A DNA stretch of 64,000 nt from Paenarthrobacter sp. JL.01a (GTDB lineage Bacteria; Actinomycetota; Actinomycetes; Actinomycetales; Micrococcaceae): assembly GCF_025452095.1 (NCBI RefSeq), contig NZ_CP104877.1, positions 3,782,001 to 3,846,000 on the forward strand, in the 5' to 3' direction. Below the pieces are notes generated by a model, which was not told the DNA's origin, did not search any database, and saw only the letters and a program-made list of their open reading frames with translations. The translations under genes and the position numbers were made by a program. Each line of letters opens with the position of its first letter. Within the stretch, counting starts at the first letter, position 1. Positions 17,794 to 24,665 of this stretch are shown here, piece after piece.

Positions 17794-18054
17794 ATGAGTG
17801 CTGAGCGGATCAATGGTGCACCAGTCACCCCTGAGATGATCCAAGCCTGGGCTGACGAGGCCGAGCGCGGATACCCAACTGAGCAACTTCGCAAGCGTGG
17901 CCGCCGCCCGGTTGGCGAGGGCCCCGGCGAAGTGGTGCCCGTACGCATGGACGCGGAGCTGCTTCGGCAGCTCTCTGCCCGCGCCGAGCATGATCACCTG
18001 AGCCGCTCAGAAGCGATCCGCGCAGCCGTCCGGGCGTGGATTAGCGCGGCGTAG
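17794..18054 (+). CDS. Ribbon-helix-helix antitoxin
   Basis: The 86-residue protein ends in VPVRMDAELLRQLSARAEHDHLSRSEAIRAAVRAWI, a ribbon-helix-helix DNA-binding fold. The N-terminal ~40 residues are charged and probably wrap the toxin. Its TAG stop shares one base with the GTG of the next small ORF, a typical antitoxin-toxin arrangement. It probably represses its own promoter. Confidence 0.8.
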   Translation: MSAERINGAPVTPEMIQAWADEAERGYPTEQLRKRGRRPVGEGPGEVVPVRMDAELLRQLSARAEHDHLSRSEAIRAAVRAWISAA

Positions 18055-18293
18055 TGCAGGCGCATGCATCTGCGCTTAAGCACGGCATCCGTGCTGAGGA
18101 CGCCATTCACGCGGCTGAGCAGGCCATCTACATCGCGGACCTCGATGAGGACAGCCCGGCACGGCAGTTGAGGCTTGGCTTCGACCCCACTGGCCGCCTA
18201 CTCGAACTCGTGGTACTCAGGTTCGACAGCGGCAATGAGCTTCTGATTCACGCCATGAAGGCTCGACGGCAGTACCTGGATCTGCTCATCTAG
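18054..18293 (+). CDS. Probable BrnT-like toxin
   Basis: This 79-residue protein is overlapped by an RHH antitoxin gene. The pattern HGIRAEDAIHAAEQAIYIADLD, then a beta-strand FDPTGRLLELVVLRFDSGNELLIHAMKARRQYL, matches the small actinobacterial toxin type that resembles BrnT RNases. The terminal HAMKAR resembles the conserved HAMxAR segment. RNase activity is inferred only. Confidence 0.7.
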   Translation: MQAHASALKHGIRAEDAIHAAEQAIYIADLDEDSPARQLRLGFDPTGRLLELVVLRFDSGNELLIHAMKARRQYLDLLI

Positions 18294-18359
18294 GGTCTTG
18301 GCAAATGCCGCCGGGCACTTGGGAGGATCCCTGCGCGCGCAAAGTATTCTTGAATGGAC

Positions 18360-19265
18360 ATGAGTGAAACCCCAGATACCCCACGCCCCATAACTCCCGG
18401 CAGCCAGGCTTCCTTCGGAACCTATGGTGGCCGTCCGGTCAGTTTCGTGCGCCGCGGCACCCGCCTCCAGGGACGCAGGCAGGCGGCGTGGGAAGAGCAC
18501 GCCGAGCGCTGGGCTGTCCAGGTTCCCCGTCACGTGGCCAACACGTCCGTGCACCCGGATTACACCTTCGACGCCGAGGCCGTTTTTGGCCGCAAAGCTC
18601 CGTTGATCGTGGAGATCGGTTCGGGACTGGGTGACGCGGTTGTTCACGCCGCCGAGCAGAACCCGGACAAGGACTTCCTTGCCGTCGAGGTCTACACTCC
18701 GGGCCTTGCCAACACCATCATCAAGATCAACAGCCGCGGACTGACCAATGTGAGGGTGGTGGAAGCCAACGCCCCCGAGGTCCTCGAATCCATGCTTCCC
18801 GCAGGCTCCGTCAGCGAGCTCTGGGTCTTCTTCCCCGACCCCTGGCACAAGGCCCGCCACCACAAGCGCCGCCTCATCCAGCCGGCCTTCGCCTCTGTTG
18901 CCGCCAAGGCCCTGCAAAAGGGCGGCTACTGGAGGATCGCCACCGACTGGTCCAACTACGCAGTCCACGTCCGGGAAGTCCTGGCGGGCTCCACGGAGTT
19001 TGAGAACATGCACGAAGGCGAGCGCAGCGGCGAGGAGAGCCCGTTGACGCAAGTCTGGCAATCCGGCGTCGAATCCGTTGTGGGCGGCGCGCCTGTACGT
19101 GAAGGCCGGGCCCCCGTCAGCACGGAGCACACCGGCCCAAACGAGGGTGTGGACCAGGAGGGCGGCTGGGCGCCGCGTTTCGAGGGCCGCATTCGAACCA
19201 GCTTCGAGAACAAGGCACACGAGGCCGGCCGGATGATCTTCGACCTGACGTACCGCAAGCTTTAG
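18360..19265 (+). CDS. trmB: tRNA (guanine-N7-)-methyltransferase
   Basis: TrmB makes m7G46 in tRNA. The 301-residue protein has the SAM site VEIGSGLGDAVVHAAEQNPDK, then VEVYTPGLANTI, ELWVFFPDPWHKARHHKRRL (the diagnostic PDPWxKxxHxKRR block) and a C-terminal TSFENKAHEAGR. It is longer than E. coli TrmB because of an insertion near residues 225-260. ATG 18354 two codons earlier is also possible. Confidence 0.95.
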   Translation: MSETPDTPRPITPGSQASFGTYGGRPVSFVRRGTRLQGRRQAAWEEHAERWAVQVPRHVANTSVHPDYTFDAEAVFGRKAPLIVEIGSGLGDAVVHAAEQNPDKDFLAVEVYTPGLANTIIKINSRGLTNVRVVEANAPEVLESMLPAGSVSELWVFFPDPWHKARHHKRRLIQPAFASVAAKALQKGGYWRIATDWSNYAVHVREVLAGSTEFENMHEGERSGEESPLTQVWQSGVESVVGGAPVREGRAPVSTEHTGPNEGVDQEGGWAPRFEGRIRTSFENKAHEAGRMIFDLTYRKL

Positions 19266-19287
19266 CCAACGGATTTTGGGGGGAACC

Positions 19288-19680
19288 ATGAGCTACCAGC
19301 CGCCGGTGGACCAGTACCGGCAACCACAGCGCTTCGGCACGCCGGGTCTGGGCGCCGGTATCACGAGCATCATCTCGGCGGTCCTTTCGCCCATCGCCGC
19401 CGCGGTGAGCATTCCGCTGGGCATCGCAGCCGTTGCCTCGGCCATGAGCCGCTACAACCAGGGCAACGACGCGTGGTGGATCGGCGCCCTGGTCCTGGCC
19501 GGGACGGCAGTGCTGTTAGCCGTCGTCTCCGTGGTCAGCGGGCTGCTTGCGGTCTTCCGCGCCGGACGAATGAACGTCGGCCGGGTCACCGGGATCGTTG
19601 GACTCTCGATCATGGCGATCAACATCTTCGGCGTGGTCTTCATCGTGTTCCTGGTGCTCGGCTCCGGGCAGGGATTCTGA
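19288..19680 (+). CDS. Small membrane protein, DUF4190-like
   Basis: The 130-residue protein has a Pro/Gln-rich N-terminus (MSYQPPVDQYRQPQRFG) followed by three hydrophobic stretches. GxxAVFRAGRMNVGRVTGIVGLSI resembles actinobacterial DUF4190 proteins. ATG 19288 follows GGGGGGAA. Its TGA overlaps the ATG of the next gene (TGATG), so the two are coupled. Function unknown. Confidence 0.7.
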   Translation: MSYQPPVDQYRQPQRFGTPGLGAGITSIISAVLSPIAAAVSIPLGIAAVASAMSRYNQGNDAWWIGALVLAGTAVLLAVVSVVSGLLAVFRAGRMNVGRVTGIVGLSIMAINIFGVVFIVFLVLGSGQGF

Positions 19681-20162
19681 TGCCCCAAGTCCGCGCCGAA
19701 CGATTCATTCGCCTCGACCCTGAAACAGCGTTCGCCCTCTCCCAGACCACGGGCGCGTTCAGGCTCAAGTGGGACCCCTTCATTTCCGCCCAGTCCTTCA
19801 TGGATGGCGCCCGAGCTGCGGGCAAAGGTGTGCGGACCCGGACGGTTTCGCGCATGGGCCTGAAGATGGTCAGCGAATACGTCTCCTACACTCCCCCACG
19901 CAACGTGGGCATGACCATGGTGTCCGGTCCGTGGTTCTTTGAGAACTTCGGCGGCGGCTGGCGGTTCACCCCCGACGACGGCGGCACCCGGGCCGTCTGG
20001 AAGTACACCTTTTCGTGCCGCCCGGCTCTCATCAGACCAGTGGCTGAGAGAATCGGCAGTTGGCTGCTGGGCCGGGAAATCGAACGACGGATCGAAGCCT
20101 TCGCCCGGGCCTGCGAGGATCCGGCGCTGGTGGCCGAGTTGAAAGCCCAGTCGCGGCAGTGA
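19680..20162 (+). CDS. SRPBCC/polyketide-cyclase-like protein
   Basis: The 160-residue protein has an AERFIRLDPETAFALSQTTGAFRLKWDPFI opening and a beta-rich centre (SEYVSYTPPRNVGMTMVSGPWFFENFGGGWRF), ending in a long C-terminal helix. This is the START/Bet-v1 helix-grip pattern. It may bind a hydrophobic ligand. ATG 19680 overlaps the upstream stop by one base. Confidence 0.75.
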   Translation: MPQVRAERFIRLDPETAFALSQTTGAFRLKWDPFISAQSFMDGARAAGKGVRTRTVSRMGLKMVSEYVSYTPPRNVGMTMVSGPWFFENFGGGWRFTPDDGGTRAVWKYTFSCRPALIRPVAERIGSWLLGREIERRIEAFARACEDPALVAELKAQSRQ

Positions 20163-20181
20163 CTCATCACGGCACCGACCC

Positions 20182-20853
20182 TCACGGCACAGAGATCGAC
20201 GCCACCGTTTTGTCGGATTCGTCCCTGAGCTCCACTCCGGCGATGCCTGCCAACTGCACCGGGGTGGCGCCCGTGATCTTGATGCGCCCACTCGGCGTGG
20301 CCGTCCACCCGCACGTACGTTCCTCGGCCCCGTCACGGCCCTTCACCCAGAGGTAGAGCGTCCCTTGGAGTGGCATGCTGCGTCCTTCGACATCCAGCTC
20401 TGTGCCCCAGGTCTTCTTGACCATATCCACGGTCAGCTGAAGCCCACCGTCCGACTGCACTGAATAGCTCGCATCCGGCTTCGGAGGTTGGTTCAGCAAA
20501 GGGCCACCAAAAAACCCAAGCGCCAGGCACGCAGCGGCGACCGCACCAACAACAGCTGCCCACCGGCGTCGTGATTTCCGCCTGCGGACCGCAAGATCAA
20601 CCAGAACCTTTTCCGGAAGCTGCTCCGCTTCCGTTCCCAATGGCGCCGGCGTTGCGTTGCCACTTGAGGTGAGCGCGACGGCGTCGGCAGCGGGGACTGC
20701 GTCCAGGAGCGCGGGAAGGCTCTCCAGCTCTTCCAGTTCACCGCGGCACTCGGCACACCGGGCGAGGTGGTCTTCGAAGGCACGGGCTTCTTCCGGCTCA
20801 AGGCCACCCAGCAGATAGGCGCCCAGCAATTGGTGGACGGACTCGCCGTTCAT
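20182..20853 (-). CDS. Anti-sigma factor, RskA-like with zinc-binding (ZAS) motif
   Basis: The 223-residue protein has an N-terminal HLARCAECRGEL (HxxxCxxC zinc anti-sigma motif) near residues 28-40 and a basic stretch RRRKSRRR. One membrane helix (WAAVVGAVAAACLALGFFGG) and an extracytoplasmic RskA-type domain (VQSDGGLQLTVDMVKKTWG ... LYLWVKG) follow. It overlaps the sigma gene by four bases and should hold that sigma at the membrane until a surface signal triggers proteolysis. Confidence 0.9.
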   Translation of the reverse strand: MNGESVHQLLGAYLLGGLEPEEARAFEDHLARCAECRGELEELESLPALLDAVPAADAVALTSSGNATPAPLGTEAEQLPEKVLVDLAVRRRKSRRRWAAVVGAVAAACLALGFFGGPLLNQPPKPDASYSVQSDGGLQLTVDMVKKTWGTELDVEGRSMPLQGTLYLWVKGRDGAEERTCGWTATPSGRIKITGATPVQLAGIAGVELRDESDKTVASISVP

Positions 20854-21347
20854 CGTTCCACCCCCATTTCATCAAGGATCGTTCGGAGGGCCTTCACAGC
20901 GTAGAAAGCCCGGGATTTCACAGTTCCCGCAGGAATGTTCAGCTGGAGCGCAGCCTCCACGACAGTGAACCGCTGATAGTGGAGGGCTACCAGGACCTCG
21001 CGGTGTTCGACGCTAAGCCGCAGCAGCGCTTCCTCCATGAGCACGCGGTTGAGGAGTTCGTCCACGCGTTCGGTGGCTGCATGGTCCGGCAGGTCATGCT
21101 CGCCCGTTTCGGTGGGGCGGCGTTGGGCCTTCCGGTAATTGTCGATGATCACGTTCCTCGCGGTCCTGAACAGGTAACTGCGCAGGCTTCCAGTGATCTG
21201 CGGGGCGTGCTGCCACACTTTGAGGATGGTTTCCTGCACCACGTCGTCGGCCAGATTGGCGTCGGGCGTGCAGCTGAGCACGAAGCGCTTCAGCGCTACG
21301 CCGTGGTCGCGGTAGATCGCTGCCACCACGTCCTCATCCAACGGCAT
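20850..21347 (-). CDS. ECF sigma factor
   Basis: The ~165-residue sigma-70 family protein has region 2 (ADDVVQETILKVWQHAPQITGSLRSYLFRTARNVIIDNYRK) and region 4 (LSVEHREVLVALHYQRFTVVEAALQLNIPAGTVKSRAFYAVKALR). The gene overlaps its RskA-type anti-sigma gene. ATG 21347 is chosen; an ATG two codons upstream is possible. It probably autoregulates and drives the divergent lipoprotein gene through twin TGAACC/CGTCGTA promoters. Confidence 0.92.
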   Translation of the reverse strand: MPLDEDVVAAIYRDHGVALKRFVLSCTPDANLADDVVQETILKVWQHAPQITGSLRSYLFRTARNVIIDNYRKAQRRPTETGEHDLPDHAATERVDELLNRVLMEEALLRLSVEHREVLVALHYQRFTVVEAALQLNIPAGTVKSRAFYAVKALRTILDEMGVER

Positions 21348-21374
21348 AGCCACCTCCTTCGCTGTGTCACCCGA

Positions 21375-21403
21375 TACGACGACTTACGTCGCGAAAAGGT
21401 TCA
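21375..21403 (-). promoter_or_regulatory. ECF-type promoter for the sigma/anti-sigma operon
   Basis: On the minus strand TGAACC (21403-21398) and CGTCGTA (21381-21375) are separated by 16 bp, the classic ECF -35/-10 layout. It is 28 bp from the sigma start codon. The divergent copy on the plus strand has the same two boxes and the same spacing. Confidence 0.82.
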
Positions 21404-21405
21404 CT

Positions 21406-21434
21406 TGAACCATTCTCGCCCGACCGGCGTCGTA
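21406..21434 (+). promoter_or_regulatory. ECF-type promoter for the COG4315 lipoprotein gene
   Basis: TGAACC (21406-21411) and CGTCGTA (21428-21434) are 16 bp apart. The -35 elements of this promoter and of the divergent promoter form the palindrome GGTTCA-CT-TGAACC. The identical boxes imply that one sigma factor recognises both. Confidence 0.82.
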
Positions 21435-21480
21435 CGGGTTAGCGCCGACCCGTCCGGCCGGCTCGTCGAAGGAGCTAGGG

Positions 21481-22008
21481 ATGAAAAAGCAACTCAGCAT
21501 GGGAATCGGGGCTCTGGTCCTGGCCGCCGCGTTGGCAGGCTGTGGTGGTAGCTCCGGAACATCGACGTCATCTTCGGCGCCGCCTGCGGCCTCGTCAACT
21601 GCAGCCACATCCTCTGCAGCCTCCAGCCCTGCCGCCGCGGCCGAGATGAAAACCGCGTCCTCCAGCGCCGGCCAGATCGTGGTGGACAGCAAGGGCATGA
21701 GCCTGTACTTCTTCACCAAGGACGTGAAGGACTCGGGAACAAGCGCCTGCACCGGCGCCTGCCTCACGGCCTGGCCGGTATTTACGACGACGTCGGCCAC
21801 CCCGAGCGTTGATGGCGTCACCGGCACAGTGGGAACCATCGCGACCCCTGACGGAAAGAAGCAGGTCACCCTCAACGGCATGCCCCTGTACTACTACGCC
21901 AAGGACAAGGCCGCCGGGGATGTCACGGGCCAAGGCGTTGGCGGTGTCTGGTACCTCGTGAGCCCGAGCGGAGAGATGGTCAAGGGGGCCGCGGCTACGG
22001 GTTACTGA
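21481..22008 (+). CDS. COG4315-type secreted lipoprotein, probable ECF regulon member
   Basis: The 175-residue lipoprotein has signal peptide MKKQLSMGIGALVLAAALAGC with lipobox LAGC, then a Ser/Ala-rich linker. Two SKGMSLYFFTKD / LNGMPLYYYAKD repeats flank SACTGACLTAWPVF, the COG4315 secreted-repeat hallmark. It is divergent from the ECF sigma/anti-sigma operon and shares its promoter type. This makes it a likely envelope target and perhaps the signal reporter. AAGGAG precedes the ATG. Confidence 0.88.
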   Translation: MKKQLSMGIGALVLAAALAGCGGSSGTSTSSSAPPAASSTAATSSAASSPAAAAEMKTASSSAGQIVVDSKGMSLYFFTKDVKDSGTSACTGACLTAWPVFTTTSATPSVDGVTGTVGTIATPDGKKQVTLNGMPLYYYAKDKAAGDVTGQGVGGVWYLVSPSGEMVKGAAATGY

Positions 22009-22041
22009 GGGCTGTTCTGTTCCCCGGCCCCGCCGACGCCG

Positions 22042-22138
22042 AGTTCGCGGGAAGCCGACCGCCCCCGCATCGAATTCGCGGGAAGCCTGCCAATACCCCT
22101 GCAAACTTGCGGCGGGCTCGCAGGCTTCCCGCGAACTG
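22042..22138. repeat. TTCGCGGGAAG hairpin repeat, copy 1 (likely bidirectional terminator)
   Basis: GAGTTCGCGGGAAGCC (22042-22057) is followed by GAATTCGCGGGAAGCCTGC (22073-22091). Their inverted counterpart GCAGGCTTCCCGCGAACT lies at 22121-22138. The second and third elements pair over about 18 bp with one mismatch around a 29-nt loop. It lies between the convergent lipoprotein and DUF559 genes. A relative occurs at 54503-54572. Confidence 0.8.
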
Positions 22139-22152
22139 GGCAAAGCCACCCG

Positions 22153-23097
22153 TCATCCAAGGGCCCGGAGAATACGTTCCTTGAAGGCCCGTTCCTGGAA
22201 CAAGTCCTTCCACTCGATCCGAATGAAGCGCCAGCCATCTTCCATAAGTGCCTTCTCACGCCGGCGTTCCTGGAAGATGACCTCTTCCGTTGGCTTGTAG
22301 TCGAAGTACTTGGTTCGCCCGTCAAACTCCAAAGCCAGCTTCACGTCTTCCCAAGCGAAGTCCATGCGATGGCGGCCAATCCGGGTTTGAACCTCAAATT
22401 GCGGCTGAGGGGGCTTGATGCGCAATCTCTGCATCAGGTCACGGGTGAGCGTCTCCCCAGCAGACTCGGAGCGCGGATCTGCGTTCTCCAGTGCCTTGCG
22501 CAGCGTTCGCACACCCCGTTTGCCGCTGGAGGCCGCCAGCATCCGGTTAAGCGTTTGGATGTCCCCGCCCAATCGCAGCCCATGGTCCATGATCACCAGA
22601 GCCTTTGGATAGCTGAGCATTCTCGCGCAGTCGAACATGGTGCGCTCAAGCGAGGTCGCCCGCAGGCCCCGAACCATCACGACATCGTCTTCAGTGAAGC
22701 TCTCTGTATGTCCCGTGACATCCTTGCCCCAGCGGTCCGGAGAAGGCCTGACTGGAGAAAGCACGTGGACCTTGTCATCAACACCCCACACGAACAATCC
22801 GTGGAGTCGCGCCGCGGAGAGGTGGCTGTAAACGAGACCGCCCGACGACGTTGTCAGCGTGCCATGGGCGTGCGCCACGATGCGCGCCATCGCCTTCCGC
22901 CTTGGACCCAGGGCGTTCCACTTGCTGGACCTGATGTAGCAGCCGTACCTCAACCGCTGCAATTCCCCGGCGTCTACCAGCGCCCTGATTTTTCTGGCAT
23001 TTAGCCCGAAGCGGAGCAGTTCATCGGTCCTCCACATATGGCCGCGTGAGGGTAACGGCAAGACGGGGATGACCGGAGTTGCTGACGTTGATTCCAT
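22153..23097 (-). CDS. DUF559 endonuclease-like protein with AbiEi-type N-terminus
   Basis: The 314-residue protein has an N-terminal segment (RTDELLRFGLNARKIRALVDAGELQRLRYGCYI) like the winged-HTH AbiEi antitoxin/regulator fold. The C-terminal DUF559 domain (IGRHRMDFAWEDVKLALEFDGRTKYFD ... RRREKALMEDGWRFIRIEW) resembles very-short-patch/PD-(D/E)xK nucleases. Such fusions are common single genes in actinobacteria; activity is unproven. ATG 23097 is chosen; longer frames upstream cross a repeat. Confidence 0.82.
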   Translation of the reverse strand: MESTSATPVIPVLPLPSRGHMWRTDELLRFGLNARKIRALVDAGELQRLRYGCYIRSSKWNALGPRRKAMARIVAHAHGTLTTSSGGLVYSHLSAARLHGLFVWGVDDKVHVLSPVRPSPDRWGKDVTGHTESFTEDDVVMVRGLRATSLERTMFDCARMLSYPKALVIMDHGLRLGGDIQTLNRMLAASSGKRGVRTLRKALENADPRSESAGETLTRDLMQRLRIKPPQPQFEVQTRIGRHRMDFAWEDVKLALEFDGRTKYFDYKPTEEVIFQERRREKALMEDGWRFIRIEWKDLFQERAFKERILRALG

Positions 23098-23164
23098 CGG
23101 CCCAGCATCACCGGGCCCGATCCTGTCGCAGAAGGGCCGGCCCTCGCTATGTGGAAAGCCCGGG

Positions 23165-23240
23165 CCGAAATAGTGGAAACGCTGCGAAGCCGCCCGCAAC
23201 CTTGCGGCGACTGCGCACGCTTCCCACGAAGCGGCGGGAG
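23165..23240. repeat. Degenerate member of the TTCGCGGGAAG repeat family
   Basis: The segment AACCTTGCGGCGACTGCGCA then CGCTTCCCACGAAG (around 23200-23235) aligns with AAACTTGCGGCGGGCTCGCA then GGCTTCCCGCGAACT of the 22.1-kb copy. The left half has decayed and stem pairing is poor. The identification rests only on visual similarity. Confidence 0.45.
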
Positions 23241-23337
23241 CAGACGCAGCGTACGGTTGAAACAGCGGACGACGTCGACCACGAGTTGCCGGGCAGCTCA
23301 CCGAGGCAGGACTGCAACACTCCGGGGGGGAGAGAAC

Positions 23338-23541
23338 ATGACACAGAAGGGCACCACGAAGAACCGCGCAAACCTGTCATTCCTGGTTCTCCAGGAGGTG
23401 GCGTGGATACTGGGTTTGGTGGCGATGACGCTCGACTTCGTAAAACATGGGCCGGGCTGGATCTGGATTAGCCTGCTTGTCTGCTGGCAGGCGGCAATCC
23501 TCTGGGGCTTCGTCAAGCTGCGTAGGGCCAGAACCGGCTAG
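23338..23541 (+). CDS. Small two-helix membrane protein
   Basis: The 67-residue protein has an N-terminal basic segment, two hydrophobic helices (FLVLQEVAWILGLVAMTLDFV and WIWISLLVCWQAAILWGFV) and a basic tail. GGGGGGAGAG precedes ATG 23338. No family is recognised. It is followed immediately by nested inverted repeats. Confidence 0.65.
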   Translation: MTQKGTTKNRANLSFLVLQEVAWILGLVAMTLDFVKHGPGWIWISLLVCWQAAILWGFVKLRRARTG

Positions 23542-23632
23542 CGCCTCGACCCAGTCCAAGTCGCCGGAAGCTGCCGGGATCGCTGGAAAACTCCGGCGAT
23601 CCCGCAGCGTTCCAGCGATCTCAGCGAGGCGC
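23541..23632. terminator. Nested and mutually exclusive hairpins
   Basis: An outer 8-bp stem (GCGCCTCG 23541-23548 with 23625-23632) encloses two competing inner stems. One is GGGATCGCTGGA (23576-23587) with 23592-23603. The other is GATCGCTGGAA (23578-23588) with its perfect complement at 23610-23620. It lies between convergent genes, so termination is the simplest role, but the alternative folding is attenuator-like. Confidence 0.7.
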
Positions 23633-23651
23633 CCGGCGAGGCGCGAACGGC

Positions 23652-24500
23652 CTAGGCCCCCACGAACTCGTCGGACTCCTCGAACTCCACAGCCGCAATG
23701 ATTTCCTTGGTCTCTGGGTGGATCATGAAGGCCTCCTCGTCGTCCTCGATCATGAGGTAGTCCCCGTGGTCGGTGGAGAAGTGCCAGGCGAGGGTCTTCA
23801 CGCCGTCGTGCTCGTAGTTCGGATCGCCCATGGTGATCTTCTCCAGCGCAAAGCCGGCCACATTGCACAGTTCCCGGATGATGACCTCGAACTCGGGAGC
23901 GTTGGCGAGTGCTTCCTCCTCAGCTTCGGCCTGGCGCTCGGCCAAATCCGGGATGAGGGCCACACGAACTGCGATGTGTGCCTCGATTTCTTCGTCGGAA
24001 AGAACCAGCAGCTCGGACTGGTCGCGGAGGTACACGGCGTTGAGGTCGATAATGTCCTCCTCTTCAAGCAAGGCTTCAAACTCACCGTCCAACTCGTCCA
24101 GCGCCTCAACGGCAGGAACGGGCGACTCGGCCTCATCCAGCTCGCCGTCAAGATAGGCTTCGGCTTCGTCCTCCGTCAACGCATCAAACGCCGAAGCAGT
24201 GCGGTCGAAGAGATCCAGGTGCCGGGTAGCGCCCATGGCTTCAAGGCCCGCACGGACGTAGGCATCAACCTCTTCACGCTCAGGAGCGGTGAACACGTAC
24301 TGCGCGAACCCACCCGAGAGCGCCTGGGTCAGGTAGAAGTCCACAAAGTAGCTGTTGAGCGCGGCGGGTGAGATCTCGTCGCTGTTGAGGAGTTCGGCGT
24401 ACATATGGTTCACGACCGTGACGTTGGAATCCACTACATCCCCGTTGCCGGCTGCGAAAGCGCTCTTGTTCAGGACGACGGGGTATTCGTTGGTAGTCAT
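23652..24500 (-). CDS. DMP19-family acidic protein
   Basis: The 282-residue, strongly acidic protein has a DUF4375/DMP19-like N-terminal half (NHMYAELLNSDEISPAALNSYFVDFYLTQALSGGFAQYVF). The C-terminal half contains long Glu/Asp stretches and FSTDHGDYLMIEDDEEAFMI. The acidity suggests DNA mimicry or a charge-based binding role, which is inference. It is divergent from the SNF2 helicase with 165 bp between starts. Confidence 0.75.
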   Translation of the reverse strand: MTTNEYPVVLNKSAFAAGNGDVVDSNVTVVNHMYAELLNSDEISPAALNSYFVDFYLTQALSGGFAQYVFTAPEREEVDAYVRAGLEAMGATRHLDLFDRTASAFDALTEDEAEAYLDGELDEAESPVPAVEALDELDGEFEALLEEEDIIDLNAVYLRDQSELLVLSDEEIEAHIAVRVALIPDLAERQAEAEEEALANAPEFEVIIRELCNVAGFALEKITMGDPNYEHDGVKTLAWHFSTDHGDYLMIEDDEEAFMIHPETKEIIAAVEFEESDEFVGA

Positions 24501-24665
24501 GGGAAATCCTCACTGCTGAAAGCTGATGGTGCTCCGGACACCTACAACGTACGCGTGGCAGTGGCGCCGCAATCGAGGTGGAGGTGAACGGTGGGCGAAG
24601 TTTGGGGGCCGCTGGGGGCTGACTAAGATTGAGCAGATAACCTCCTGCCGAAAGTAGCCCGACGC

